Below, in pieces: positions 52,878 to 61,203 of a stretch of DNA of 64,000 nucleotides. Numbering within the stretch: position 1 is the stretch's first letter; the number at the start of each line of letters is the position of its first letter. Under the pieces are notes generated by a model that saw only the letters and a program-made list of their open reading frames with translations, was not told where the DNA came from and did not search any database. A program made the translations under genes and the position numbers. The DNA is from Chryseobacterium phosphatilyticum (GTDB lineage Bacteria > Bacteroidota > Bacteroidia > Flavobacteriales > Weeksellaceae): NCBI RefSeq assembly GCF_002899825.2, contig NZ_PPED02000004.1, positions 434,001 through 498,000 of the forward strand. The letters are read 5' to 3'.

Positions 52878-53483
52878 CTAATCGAAATCTTTTTCGTTCA
52901 ACAAAGTATAGGTAAACTGATTACCAAAAGCATTTCTTGCATTTTTACACTTCAACATAAACTCCTGAAATTGTCTGGCATCAGCAAAAACCTGACACCC
53001 TGCTGAAAATTGAATGTTATCAGAGTTCCAATTTCCATTCAATGGTCCTTTGTGGATATTGATCCCGAACATACCGGTCTCTATTCCGGCAGGATTGACA
53101 TCAAGATTTCCATCCTTATCGCCATCCCTGTAAACTCGCACATTTCCCAATCTTTGACATAAAGCATCATATTGGCCCCTATGCTTATCTATACAATGAG
53201 TTCCCATATATTGCCCTTCCACCAGGATTGCAGTTCCTTTGGCATTGATCGGATTCCTCAAATAATGCAGACTTGGATCCGTGGTGATGGGATAATAGCT
53301 TATATGCCAGTTCCCCATAAAGTTATGAAAAACAACCAATGTATCATCAAATTTTTCAGGTTGTAATGATTTGTTTCTTATCCCGATAATGTTGAGATTC
53401 CAATCAACTGTTGGGGTATCATAAATCCTATAGTTTTTGGAATTCATAACGGACAGAATCTTGTTAATAGATGGTGTTATCAT
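52878..53483 (-). CDS. YkuD (L,D-transpeptidase)-like protein, cytoplasmic
   Basis: A 201-residue protein with a catalytic-type arrangement GINIHKG (His144) then, after 15 residues, FSAGCQVF (Ser160, Cys163). This mimics the HG...SxGC(I/V)R signature of YkuD L,D-transpeptidases, with Gln replacing the usual Arg. An Asp-rich loop RVYRDGDKDGNLDVN (about 116-130) precedes it. No signal peptide is seen, unusual for an enzyme expected to act on peptidoglycan. It lies 4 bp after the barrel-like gene and upstream of the caspase. The fold is inferred from the motif alone. Confidence 0.62.
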   Translation of the reverse strand: MITPSINKILSVMNSKNYRIYDTPTVDWNLNIIGIRNKSLQPEKFDDTLVVFHNFMGNWHISYYPITTDPSLHYLRNPINAKGTAILVEGQYMGTHCIDKHRGQYDALCQRLGNVRVYRDGDKDGNLDVNPAGIETGMFGINIHKGPLNGNWNSDNIQFSAGCQVFADARQFQEFMLKCKNARNAFGNQFTYTLLNEKDFD

Positions 53484-53487
53484 GGTA

Positions 53488-54579
53488 TTATTTGGTTTTT
53501 GGATTGTTGACGATTCCCCAGCTTATTCCTAAAAAAGTCATCAGGTTGGTATTGGATATTTCAAAATTCTTCCCAAACCCTCCGCTGAAGCTGAGTTCAT
53601 CATTTACTTTATACTGGATTTGTCCCACGGAACGGTAATCTCCGCCATCTCCATTTCTCTTCACATATTCATAAGCTACGGAAATATTCTTACTCAAGAC
53701 ACCCTGAAGCTTCACTCCATAATCAGTAAACTCACTCCTTTTCATTATATCTTCTTCTATATAACTGTCTTTTAAATATCTAAGAAATAAGTATACTTTA
53801 AAGAAGCGGGTATATTCCTTATTCAAATTGAGTGAAAAGGCAAATGTTGACCAAACTCCATATCTGTCAGTCCTGAAATCAGAGATTCTGTTACCGGGAG
53901 CTATTGTACTATAAGCACCTGATACATCCAGAGTAATCATGGGATTCTTTAATTGGTTTATAAAATCCGACAATCTTACGTCAATCTTCATTTCATCTTT
54001 TATTTTGTCCTTTTCCTTCTCGAGTAATACTATATATTCTTCATACTTACTGTCCGTTACAGATGGTTCCTTTATACCATTTTTCAAAAGATTTGACTTA
54101 GCCATTGCTGTTATTTCATCATCATTAGCCACCGCTGTTATTTGCTCATGTAATTTCTGAGGAGAATGATTATATAATGTCAGGATATTTGTTCTTGCTC
54201 CAATAGAAATGGTTGTTGCAGAATCCTTTGGCATTGCATTCAATGAAAGGGTTACTTTACTCAGATTATGAAAACCTCCACTGGTATACTTAAAGCTGTT
54301 GAGGGTATCTTTTAATCCAAAGAATTCATATCCTTTATAGGCATGATTGGCATAATAAAAAGGGGTAACTTCCACAGAAACATTTGATAAATTGCTTGTA
54401 TTCAGACTTATTTTTTTCGGTAAAGAATTGGCAAAAACAATGCTCGGGCTGTTATCCAGCAATGCCATACTGACAGATTGGGTATTATCAATATCCTTTA
54501 TTGCTTTCAGGTCTGTTTCTGATTGCGATTTAATAAGTACAAAGCAAAATATAAAAATCGCATTTACTATTGTTTTCAT
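53488..54579 (-). CDS. Secreted outer-membrane barrel-like protein
   Basis: A 363-residue protein with a signal peptide (IFIFCFVLIKSQ) and an N-terminal region with a charged, possibly coiled-coil segment (YEEYIVLLEKEKDKIKDEM, about 183-201). The C-terminal half has alternating amphipathic strands (VWSTFAFSLNLN, VAYEYVKRNG, LSFSGGFGKNFEIS) ending in LMTFLGISWGI, which suggests an outer-membrane beta-barrel. No family is recognised. It overlaps the 142-residue gene by four bases and precedes the YkuD-like gene by 4 bp, so it belongs to the caspase run. Confidence 0.6.
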   Translation of the reverse strand: MKTIVNAIFIFCFVLIKSQSETDLKAIKDIDNTQSVSMALLDNSPSIVFANSLPKKISLNTSNLSNVSVEVTPFYYANHAYKGYEFFGLKDTLNSFKYTSGGFHNLSKVTLSLNAMPKDSATTISIGARTNILTLYNHSPQKLHEQITAVANDDEITAMAKSNLLKNGIKEPSVTDSKYEEYIVLLEKEKDKIKDEMKIDVRLSDFINQLKNPMITLDVSGAYSTIAPGNRISDFRTDRYGVWSTFAFSLNLNKEYTRFFKVYLFLRYLKDSYIEEDIMKRSEFTDYGVKLQGVLSKNISVAYEYVKRNGDGGDYRSVGQIQYKVNDELSFSGGFGKNFEISNTNLMTFLGISWGIVNNPKTK

Positions 54580-55004
54580 ATCAGATCTATTATTTTTAAT
54601 ACAATTACTTTATTCCCTCGATCACTCTTAATAATTATTTTTTTATCATAAGAAGTATAGGTAACATTTCCCTGGGCTCCGCCTTCAATTTTATATTTAA
54701 ATCGAAGCAATTCCAAAAGGTCATTCAAATCATCATCTCTATCATATCCTATATGGGACTCAATGACAATCGTACCCTTTTTATGATACGGCTCCGTTCC
54801 TATTAAAGTTTTAGGAATATCGATTGTTGTATCCTTGGATGATGTAATTGTTGTTTTACGCAAGTCCTGATCGTCTAACAATTTATACTCCAGGTGGACA
54901 AATGTTCTTAGTGGGAATAGGTTAATTACATTAGATAAATTGAAACTAATGTAGATTTTATTCTCTGCATTCCCTGTTTCATACGTTGAAATTTGTGTTG
55001 CCAT
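54576..55004 (-). CDS. Small cytoplasmic protein of unknown function
   Basis: A 142-residue protein with no signal peptide or membrane segment. It appears mostly beta-strand (KIYISFNLSNVINLF, FVHLEYKLL, KGTIVIESHIGY) with an acidic helical stretch DRDDDLNDLLELLRF (about 88-102). I do not recognise a family. It is the second gene of the caspase run, overlapping the barrel-like gene by four bases and 21 bp after the membrane regulator gene. Conservation next to caspases elsewhere would help place it. Confidence 0.5.
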   Translation of the reverse strand: MATQISTYETGNAENKIYISFNLSNVINLFPLRTFVHLEYKLLDDQDLRKTTITSSKDTTIDIPKTLIGTEPYHKKGTIVIESHIGYDRDDDLNDLLELLRFKYKIEGGAQGNVTYTSYDKKIIIKSDRGNKVIVLKIIDLI

Positions 55005-55025
55005 AGCTTTATGAGTTTTTAGTGA

Positions 55026-55715
55026 TTATTCCAGAATTTGTTTTGCGCCTTCAGTCAGTGCAACTGCTTTTTCTCCTTCTCCGGATATGACCTCCTTTAC
55101 CAGGTTATTTTCTTTCAGTATTTCAATCTTTTTATCGATTTCCTTATTATCCATATTTACTTCATTCTTTACGGCATCGAGGGGTTTGAACCTGTTTTCA
55201 TCATTATGAATGGAACTTATGATCTCTATATAACCCGGGTCTTTAAACTTCTCCATATCCCGGTTTTCTACTGAAGGTTTATCATTACTTATAGGGGTAA
55301 TGGCCGTAATATTACTATCCAGTCTTTTGTTGGTTTCCCTGATAGATTCGTTATCAGATTTCAGTTCTTTGATTTCCTCTTTCAGACTTTGTAATACCCT
55401 GCCGGAAATGGTATTCAGAAAGTTAAGTGACGAAAAAGCAGCAATAATGCAAAATCCTGAAAATATAAGATAATTGATGGCATGTTTATTCTCATCTTCG
55501 TAGATATTCTTTAAAATATCACTCGATACAAGATTCAGAAAAAGAGGAATCGTTGTCGCTGCAATGATTCCCAATAAAACATTCTTTACGAGGAGTATCC
55601 AGTTACAATATCTCTCCTTGAATGTATTTCCGATACCTCCGATAAGGCCACAAATAAAAATGATGATAATGATCCTTATGCTTTGGTCGCACAAAATATA
55701 AAGTGTTGTTTTCAT
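55026..55715 (-). CDS. Three-TM protein with coiled coil and C-terminal helical domain
   Basis: A 229-residue inner-membrane protein. Three hydrophobic helices lie at about 12-30, 40-65 and 82-103 (IRIIIIIFICGLIGGIG, LLGIIAATTIPLFLNLV, YLIFSGFCIIAAFSSLN). A coiled coil (about 108-135, LKEEIKELKSDNESIRET) links to a C-terminal globular part (about 160-229, AVKNEVNMDNKEIDKKIEIL then NNLVKEVISGEGEKAVALTEGAKQ) that looks like a winged helix with a beta-hairpin. First gene of the caspase run; it may sense a membrane or cytoplasmic signal. The fold of the C-terminus is my reading, not a database hit. Confidence 0.55.
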   Translation of the reverse strand: MKTTLYILCDQSIRIIIIIFICGLIGGIGNTFKERYCNWILLVKNVLLGIIAATTIPLFLNLVSSDILKNIYEDENKHAINYLIFSGFCIIAAFSSLNFLNTISGRVLQSLKEEIKELKSDNESIRETNKRLDSNITAITPISNDKPSVENRDMEKFKDPGYIEIISSIHNDENRFKPLDAVKNEVNMDNKEIDKKIEILKENNLVKEVISGEGEKAVALTEGAKQILE

Positions 55716-56017
55716 GGTTATTGGTTTTTAAAATTCTTATACAAATTTTACTATAAATCAGGACCTTAGCAAAAAAATGTCGTGAATGACATGAAAAACA
55801 ACGTGGATTACAATTGGGTACAGTCCTTAGGATCTCAATAGTATGATCGGCAATTCTTCCTTCTAATGTATTTCACATCACAAAGCCAACAGAGACTGTA
55901 TGATGTAGAAATCTAAGGGTCAAAATGAAGTGATCAGAACACATCTAACCCTGTCATCATTAAATTGTCTCTGTAATTCTCAATATTTTAATACATTTGT
56001 TATAAAACATATTCCAA
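55716..56017. other. 302-bp divergent intergenic region
   Basis: It holds the promoter for the caspase run (minus) and for the 56018 gene (plus). For the plus strand a TACATTTG box lies at 55992-55999, 18 bases before ATG 56018, with a TTG at 55965-55967 and a 24-base gap. On the minus strand a CAAATTTTA near 55741 is one base off the -7 pattern. No gene found. Confidence 0.55.
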
Positions 56018-56527
56018 ATGAATTTCGAGCAGGTTAATCTACATCTTGAAGCCTATAAAGAACACAACCAGATTCTGGATGCAGCCAAATACCTGATTCA
56101 TTCTTTTAACCTGGAACATGAGAACTTTGCCGGGTTTGGATTCAGACAGGAGCTGTCACCTACCTCAATGCTTCTCACTGCTGAAGGAGAATTGGGAGGG
56201 CCACAAACGGTCATGATTCCAAAGAATTTATTTGATTTTGATCTGAATCTTGTATTGAATATGATCGCCCACGAAATGCTTCATGTACAACAAAAAGCAC
56301 CCGGTCAGGTCATAGAAGATAAAAATGAAAGGGAATTTCAGGCTTATTATGAAATGCTTTTTCATAAAGTCTTCCCACAAATTCCGGAGGTATCAGATTT
56401 TCATAAAAAATTCTTCGGCGGTAAAGCCCTGGAATATTATAAAAGAATGGGCGAAGGCTCAGAGTTACAAAAGAAATATGCAGAACAGAAAACAGAAGTT
56501 GAACATTTAATTAATCCATTACCATGA
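56018..56527 (+). CDS. Putative zinc metalloprotease-like protein (HExxH)
   Basis: A 169-residue cytoplasmic protein with an HExxH zinc-binding motif in IAHEMLHVQQ (His85, Glu86, His89). A downstream acidic stretch ENKEREFQAYYE-like region (about 103-115) could supply the third ligand. No signal peptide and no family recognised beyond the zincin-type core. It starts a co-directional run: the CsaA gene overlaps its stop by four bases, then the exonuclease and DUF59 genes. Activity is inferred. Confidence 0.6.
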   Translation: MNFEQVNLHLEAYKEHNQILDAAKYLIHSFNLEHENFAGFGFRQELSPTSMLLTAEGELGGPQTVMIPKNLFDFDLNLVLNMIAHEMLHVQQKAPGQVIEDKNEREFQAYYEMLFHKVFPQIPEVSDFHKKFFGGKALEYYKRMGEGSELQKKYAEQKTEVEHLINPLP

Positions 56528-56871
56528 CGACAAAACCAGACATTACCTGGACAGATTTTGAGAAAATAGACATCCGATGCGGAACCATCCTTTCCGTTAA
56601 TGACTTTGAAAAAGCAAGAAATCCATCTTATCAGTTAGAAATAGACTTTGGGGATCTGGGCATCAGAAAATCATCCGCACAGGTTACCTCATTATATAAG
56701 AAGGAAGAATTAGTAGGAAAGCAGATTTTAGCCGTAGTTAATTTTCCTAAAAAACAGATTGCCAATTTTTTTAGTGAATGCCTTGTGTTGGGTTTATATG
56801 GAGAAGACAAAAAAGATGTCACGCTTTTAACCCCTTCATTACCCACCAAAAACGGAATGCAGGTAGGATAG
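56524..56871 (+). CDS. csaA: tRNA-binding domain protein CsaA
   Basis: A 115-residue protein, one OB-fold tRNA-binding domain of the CsaA/TRBP111 kind. It has FEKIDIRCGTILSVNDFEKARNPSY at the N-terminus, IDFGDLGIRKSSAQVT in the middle and VNFPKKQIANFFSECLVLG with a C-terminal TPSLPTKNGMQVG. CsaA was described as a secretion-related chaperone in Bacillus; tRNA binding is well supported, the wider role less so. Its start overlaps the preceding gene by four bases. Confidence 0.9.
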   Translation: MTTKPDITWTDFEKIDIRCGTILSVNDFEKARNPSYQLEIDFGDLGIRKSSAQVTSLYKKEELVGKQILAVVNFPKKQIANFFSECLVLGLYGEDKKDVTLLTPSLPTKNGMQVG

Positions 56872-56889
56872 AGAACATAAAAAACACTC

Positions 56890-57591
56890 ATGATACAGAA
56901 CATACCATTAGAAAGAGTCTTATTCATTGATATTGAGACGGTTCCACAATCCGGATCCTGGAAGGACTTATCTGAAACCGATCAATATCTTTGGGACAAA
57001 AAAACAAGATTCCAGAGAAAAGAAGATATCTCAGCAGAAGAATTTTACGAAAAAGCCGGTATTATGGCGGAATTCGGGAAAATCATCTGCATCACCATCG
57101 GAATGGTTGAAAAAAATGATACATTGAAAATAAAAAGCTTTTCCGGGCATGACGAAAAGAAAATGCTTCAGGAATTTGGAGAGATTTTTAACAGCCCAAG
57201 GCTTTACAATGTGATTCTTTGTGCTCACAATGGAAAAGAATTTGATTTCCCATGGATTGCCAGACGCTATCTGATCAATGGAATGCAACCTCCGGCCCCA
57301 TTTCAGATGTTTGGGAAAAAACCCTGGGAAATTCCCCATATAGACACCATGGAACTATGGAAATTCGGAGATTATAAAAGTTTTGTATCTTTAGAATTGC
57401 TTGCTCATGTCTTTGGTATCCCTACTCCAAAGGATGATATTGACGGCTCAATGGTTTCATCAATTTACTACATAGAAAAAGACTTGCAACGAATTGTTGA
57501 CTATTGTGAAAAAGATGTCTTAACTTTGGCAAATATTTTCCGACGGATGCGTCAGGAAGATTTGTTGAAAAGGAATATCAATCTAGACTAA
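56890..57591 (+). CDS. 3'-5' exonuclease, DEDD family (PolB-exonuclease-like)
   Basis: A 233-residue cytoplasmic exonuclease with the DEDDy motifs: DIET (Asp14, Glu16) at the start, LCAHNGKEFDFPWIA in the middle and VDYCEKDVLTLANIF near 205. Residues GDYKSFVSLELLAHVFGIP precede the last motif. This is the stand-alone family of predicted exonucleases related to DNA polymerase B proofreading domains, common in Bacteroidota; the substrate is not proven. It lies between csaA and the DUF59 gene (18- and 3-bp gaps). Confidence 0.87.
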   Translation: MIQNIPLERVLFIDIETVPQSGSWKDLSETDQYLWDKKTRFQRKEDISAEEFYEKAGIMAEFGKIICITIGMVEKNDTLKIKSFSGHDEKKMLQEFGEIFNSPRLYNVILCAHNGKEFDFPWIARRYLINGMQPPAPFQMFGKKPWEIPHIDTMELWKFGDYKSFVSLELLAHVFGIPTPKDDIDGSMVSSIYYIEKDLQRIVDYCEKDVLTLANIFRRMRQEDLLKRNINLD

Positions 57592-57594
57592 AAA

Positions 57595-57921
57595 ATGAAA
57601 TTTACAGACGATCAAATTGCTGACATTGGTGAGGAAATCATCAGCGTGCTAAAAACCGTATATGACCCCGAAATTCCGGTAGATATCTATGAACTAGGGC
57701 TGATTTATGATGTACAGATCTCCGATGATGCCGATGTAAAAATTATAATGACACTTACGACCCCAAACTGTCCTGTTGCTGAAACTCTTCCCCAAGAGGT
57801 AAAAGATAAGGTTGCAGAAGTGGATCATGTAAAAAGTGTTGATTTGGAGCTTACTTTCGAACCAAGCTGGAACAAGGATATGATGAGTGAAGAAGCCAAG
57901 TTTGAATTGGGAATGCTTTAA
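57595..57921 (+). CDS. DUF59/MIP18 family Fe-S assembly protein (SufT-like)
   Basis: A 108-residue cytoplasmic protein of the MIP18 (DUF59) family, which works in Fe-S cluster maturation. It has VYDPEIPVDIYELGLIYDV (about 22-40) and the conserved cysteine in TTPNCPVAETLP (Cys59). In many Bacteroidota this gene is inside the suf operon; here it is about 57 kb from sufCD and follows the exonuclease by 3 bp. The link to sufCD is by family, not position. Confidence 0.9.
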   Translation: MKFTDDQIADIGEEIISVLKTVYDPEIPVDIYELGLIYDVQISDDADVKIIMTLTTPNCPVAETLPQEVKDKVAEVDHVKSVDLELTFEPSWNKDMMSEEAKFELGML

Positions 57922-57940
57922 TATACATTCTAAAATATAA

Positions 57941-57967
57941 AAACCTCAGAAATCTCTGAGGTTTATT
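57941..57967. terminator. Bidirectional intrinsic terminator
   Basis: A 10-bp stem AAACCTCAGA (57941-57950) with TCTGAGGTTT (57955-57964), a 4-base loop and T's after. It separates the convergent DUF59 (plus) and sulfurtransferase (minus) genes. Confidence 0.88.
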
Positions 57968-57969
57968 TT

Positions 57970-58806
57970 TTATATATCTTTTCCAATTTCTTTTCCTTCT
58001 CTTCTGCTCCACTCGCTCCATGAGCCTACATAAAGATCCGGAATTCGGAATCCGGCATGAGCTAATGCTAAAATGGTATGACAAGCTGTTACTCCCGAGC
58101 CACAGTGAATAATCAAATGTTCCGGTTTACCTTGCAATAAATTCTCATATTTTACTTTTAAAACATCCGGGCTATGGAACATTCCGTTTTCATCAAGATT
58201 TTCAGAAAAAGGGATATTGATTGCTCCGGGAATATGTCCTGCCACCAAATCGATGGGTTCAGACTCTCCTCTATATCGGTAAGCATCCCTCACATCAATC
58301 ACTGTAGAAGAATTGTTTTTTAATTCATTTTCAACAACTTCTAAGCTTGAAAGTGGAAGAGACCACTCTTCTTTTTTAATCAAAGAAGCTTTTTCAAACA
58401 CTTCTTCTCCTGATGAGAAAACCACCCCTTCTTTTTCTGCAGCTTGCATTCCTCCATCCAAAACCTGTACATTTTCAAGTCCAAAAGACTTTAGCATCCA
58501 CCAGGCTCTTGCTCCGGCGTTTGATCCATTTTTATCATCATAGATCACAATATGAGCGTCTTCAGAAATACCAAGCTCTGCAAGTGTTTTGGCAAATTTT
58601 GCTACCCCTGGAAGCGGGTGCCTGCCTCCAAAAGCAGCATCTTCTCCTATTTCAGCCAGATCTTTATCCAAATCGATGAACCTTGCACCCTTGATATGCT
58701 TTTCAAAATAGTTTTGGTGAATATCTTTCCCAGTTCTTGCATCAAGAATGATCAGGTTTTCTGTGGGAAGTGTTTTTAATTCGGAGGCTGAAATGATTGG
58801 AGACAT
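57970..58806 (-). CDS. Two-domain sulfurtransferase (rhodanese / 3-mercaptopyruvate type)
   Basis: A 278-residue cytoplasmic enzyme of two rhodanese domains: inactive N-terminal (about 1-135: LIILDARTGKDIHQNYFEKHI) and catalytic C-terminal (about 155-278). The active-site loop is HCGSGVTA (Cys235). The form CGSGVTA is the one found in 3-mercaptopyruvate sulfurtransferases such as SseA, so that substrate is favoured over thiosulfate. It is not in an operon; an 107-bp gap separates it from the upstream gene. Confidence 0.9.
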   Translation of the reverse strand: MSPIISASELKTLPTENLIILDARTGKDIHQNYFEKHIKGARFIDLDKDLAEIGEDAAFGGRHPLPGVAKFAKTLAELGISEDAHIVIYDDKNGSNAGARAWWMLKSFGLENVQVLDGGMQAAEKEGVVFSSGEEVFEKASLIKKEEWSLPLSSLEVVENELKNNSSTVIDVRDAYRYRGESEPIDLVAGHIPGAINIPFSENLDENGMFHSPDVLKVKYENLLQGKPEHLIIHCGSGVTACHTILALAHAGFRIPDLYVGSWSEWSRREGKEIGKDI

Positions 58807-58913
58807 TGTATTTGTTTTTTGGTTGAATTGATTATGTTACCCGCTGATTAACAAACTTCACAGATAGAAATCTGCTCAACTAGTAAAATCTTTGGGAGAC
58901 ACTTTAATTTCTT

Positions 58914-59774
58914 TTAAAAATGGAAAATATCCTTCGCTTTATTGTAAGAACTTTCAAAGTTCAACAGGTTTAGTTTATGATCTGCTTTTTCAACACTCAT
59001 AAAATTGATCACCTGCTCTGTAGGCATATTTCCCACAAGATCATCCTTGGCCATAGGACATCCACCTATTCCTTTAATAGCACTATCAAATCTTCTGCAA
59101 CCCTGATCATAAGCCGCTTTCAATTTTGAATAAGAATCTTCATAACGATTATGAAAATGTCCTCCAAAGTTGATTTCAGGGTATTTTGAAGGAATTTTTT
59201 CAAATAAAAGGGCAATCGTTTCAGGAGTAGCCACTCCTGTGGTATCAGAAAGTAGAATATCTTTCACTCCTATTTCTGAAAATCTTTGAGCCCATTGATC
59301 CACATCTTCCCATTTCCACATTTCACCATAAGGATTCCCGAAAGCCATTGAAAAATAGATATTCAGTTGTTTTCCTTCGCTTTTTACCAGCTCCAGCATC
59401 TTTATAATTTCATCAAAGGCCTCTTCCTGGCTTTTGTTGGTATTTCTATGCTGAAAAGTCTCAGAAATAGAGAAAGGAAACCCAATGATATCCACGGTTT
59501 TGTGCTTCAACGCTTTCTCAGCCCCTCTGTAATTTCCTATAATGGCAGAAACTTTTGTATTAGAGCGGGATTTATCAATATTTTCAGCCACTTCAGCAGA
59601 ATCAGCCATCTGAGGAATTGCTTTTGGAGAAACAAAACTCAGACAATCCAACACATCAAATCCCACATCCATTAAGGAGTTGATGTAATCAATTTTTTTA
59701 TCTGTAGGGATAAACTCTCCCCACCCCTGCATGGCGTCTCTGGGACATTCGGTAAGAAACATTGGTACTTTCAT
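58914..59774 (-). CDS. Hydroxymethylglutaryl-CoA lyase
   Basis: A 286-residue enzyme that cleaves HMG-CoA to acetoacetate and acetyl-CoA in leucine catabolism. The TIM-barrel has the start FLTECPRDAMQGW, an NIYFSMAFGNPYG segment, DTTGVATPETI and GGHFHNRYED (metal His), and the active-site loop KGIGGCPMAKDDLVGNMPTE with the cysteine. The start was set at 59774, where length matches the family and a -7-like box (TATATTTG, 59787-59780) lies just upstream; an ATG at 59846 would add 24 residues and lie upstream of that box. Confidence 0.9.
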   Translation of the reverse strand: MKVPMFLTECPRDAMQGWGEFIPTDKKIDYINSLMDVGFDVLDCLSFVSPKAIPQMADSAEVAENIDKSRSNTKVSAIIGNYRGAEKALKHKTVDIIGFPFSISETFQHRNTNKSQEEAFDEIIKMLELVKSEGKQLNIYFSMAFGNPYGEMWKWEDVDQWAQRFSEIGVKDILLSDTTGVATPETIALLFEKIPSKYPEINFGGHFHNRYEDSYSKLKAAYDQGCRRFDSAIKGIGGCPMAKDDLVGNMPTEQVINFMSVEKADHKLNLLNFESSYNKAKDIFHF

Positions 59775-59920
59775 TTTCTCAAATATAATAAAACTAAACA
59801 ATTTTAAACATGAGGTCTGTAAATGTATCACTATTTTGATTTTCAAAGTTTTATATCTGATTTATAATTTCAATATCTGATATTCAGTCGCGAATAATGT
59901 ATTCTGAGCGTCAAATTTGC

Positions 59921-59928
59921 TAACTTTG
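59921..59928 (+). promoter_or_regulatory. -7 element (TAACTTTG) upstream of pepT
   Basis: TAACTTTG matches TAnnTTTG and ends nine bases before ATG 59938. It overlaps an in-frame TTG frame that begins at 59917, arguing against that start. No clear -33 box. Confidence 0.5.
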
Positions 59929-59937
59929 TTAAAATTT

Positions 59938-61197
59938 ATGATAAATCTGATGAGTACAATAGAATTTAACCCAATGTGGAAAGACAAATTACTGAACCGT
60001 TTTCTCAGTTATGTAAGAATATATTCAACAAGTGATGCTGAAAGTGAGGCAACACCTTCTACACCACGTCAGTGGGACATCGCAAATTATATTACGGAAG
60101 AACTGAAAAATATCGGTTTGGAGAATGTTTCGATTGATGGAAACGGCTATATTATGGGATATATTCCTTCCAACATTGAAAATGATGACAGGCCCACTAT
60201 CGGATTTATTTCCCACTATGATACGTCACCTGATTTCAGCGGAGAAAACGTAAAACCTCAGGTTTGGGAAAACTACGACGGAAATGATCTTCTTTTAAAT
60301 CAGGCAACGGGATTCACATTATCTCCTTCAAGGTTTGAAAGTTTGAAAAAATATATCGGACAAACATTAATTACAACGGATGGAACTACTCTTCTTGGTG
60401 CTGACGATAAAGCAGGATGTGCAGAAATCGTAACAGCAGCAGAATATCTGATTGCTCATCCTGAAATTAAACACGGAAGAATTGCTGTAGGGTTTACTCC
60501 TGATGAAGAAATCGGAAGAGGAGCGCATAAATTTGATGTTGCTAAATTTGGTGCTGAATGGGCTTATACGATGGATGGCGGAGAAGTAGGTGAACTTGAA
60601 TATGAAAACTTCAATGCTGCAGGAGCTGTAGTAAAAATTCACGGTTTAAGTGTACACCCTGGCTATGCCTACGGAAAAATGATCAACGCAGCTCTTTTAG
60701 CTTCGGAATTTGCACAAATGCTTCCTGCTAATGAGACCCCCGCTACAACGAAAGGGTTTGATGGTTTCTATCATTTAATGGACATTACGGCTGACATCTC
60801 TGAAGCAAAACTTCAATATATTATCCGTGACCACGATGCTGAAAAATTTGAAGCAAGAAAGAAAATCATGGAAGAAAAAGTAGCAGAGTTCAACCAAAAA
60901 CACGGTTCAGGAACTGCTGAAGTGGAGATCAAGGAACAATACAGAAACATGAAGCAGCAGTTTGAAGGAAAAATGCATATTGTAGATCTTGCAGCAAAAG
61001 CAATGACTGAAGCAGGGATTGAGCCTAAGATCAAAGCAATCAGGGGAGGTACTGACGGGGCCCAGCTATCTTATATGGGACTTCCCTGCCCGAATATTTT
61101 TGCCGGAGGAATCAATTTCCACGGACCTTATGAGTATGTAGCCCTGGAAAGTATGGAGAAAGCTACAGAGGTAATTATTAATATCGTAAAAGCTTAA
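59938..61197 (+). CDS. pepT: Peptidase T (tripeptide aminopeptidase, M20)
   Basis: A 419-residue cytoplasmic zinc aminopeptidase that removes N-terminal residues from tripeptides. The M20 ligands are visible: His in GFISHYDTSPDFSG (about 92-105), Asp in LLGADDKAGCAEIV, Glu-Glu in GFTPDEEIGRGAHKFD, Asp in YTMDGGEVGELEYENF, and His near the end in INFHGPYEYVAL. An ATG at 59950 (MSTIEF) is a possible start nearer the usual N-terminus. The next gene begins 6 bp after the stop. Confidence 0.94.
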   Translation: MINLMSTIEFNPMWKDKLLNRFLSYVRIYSTSDAESEATPSTPRQWDIANYITEELKNIGLENVSIDGNGYIMGYIPSNIENDDRPTIGFISHYDTSPDFSGENVKPQVWENYDGNDLLLNQATGFTLSPSRFESLKKYIGQTLITTDGTTLLGADDKAGCAEIVTAAEYLIAHPEIKHGRIAVGFTPDEEIGRGAHKFDVAKFGAEWAYTMDGGEVGELEYENFNAAGAVVKIHGLSVHPGYAYGKMINAALLASEFAQMLPANETPATTKGFDGFYHLMDITADISEAKLQYIIRDHDAEKFEARKKIMEEKVAEFNQKHGSGTAEVEIKEQYRNMKQQFEGKMHIVDLAAKAMTEAGIEPKIKAIRGGTDGAQLSYMGLPCPNIFAGGINFHGPYEYVALESMEKATEVIINIVKA

Positions 61198-61203
61198 TTA
61201 GTC

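Noticed and set aside
54576-55715. Naming the first two genes of the caspase run as a YEATS-type pair
   Set aside because: I recalled such pairs near caspases in Bacteroidota, but I could not find a YEATS-like signature in the 142-residue protein.
59775-59846. Longer N-terminus for HMG-CoA lyase
   Set aside because: It would add 24 residues not typical of the family and would start upstream of the -7-like box.
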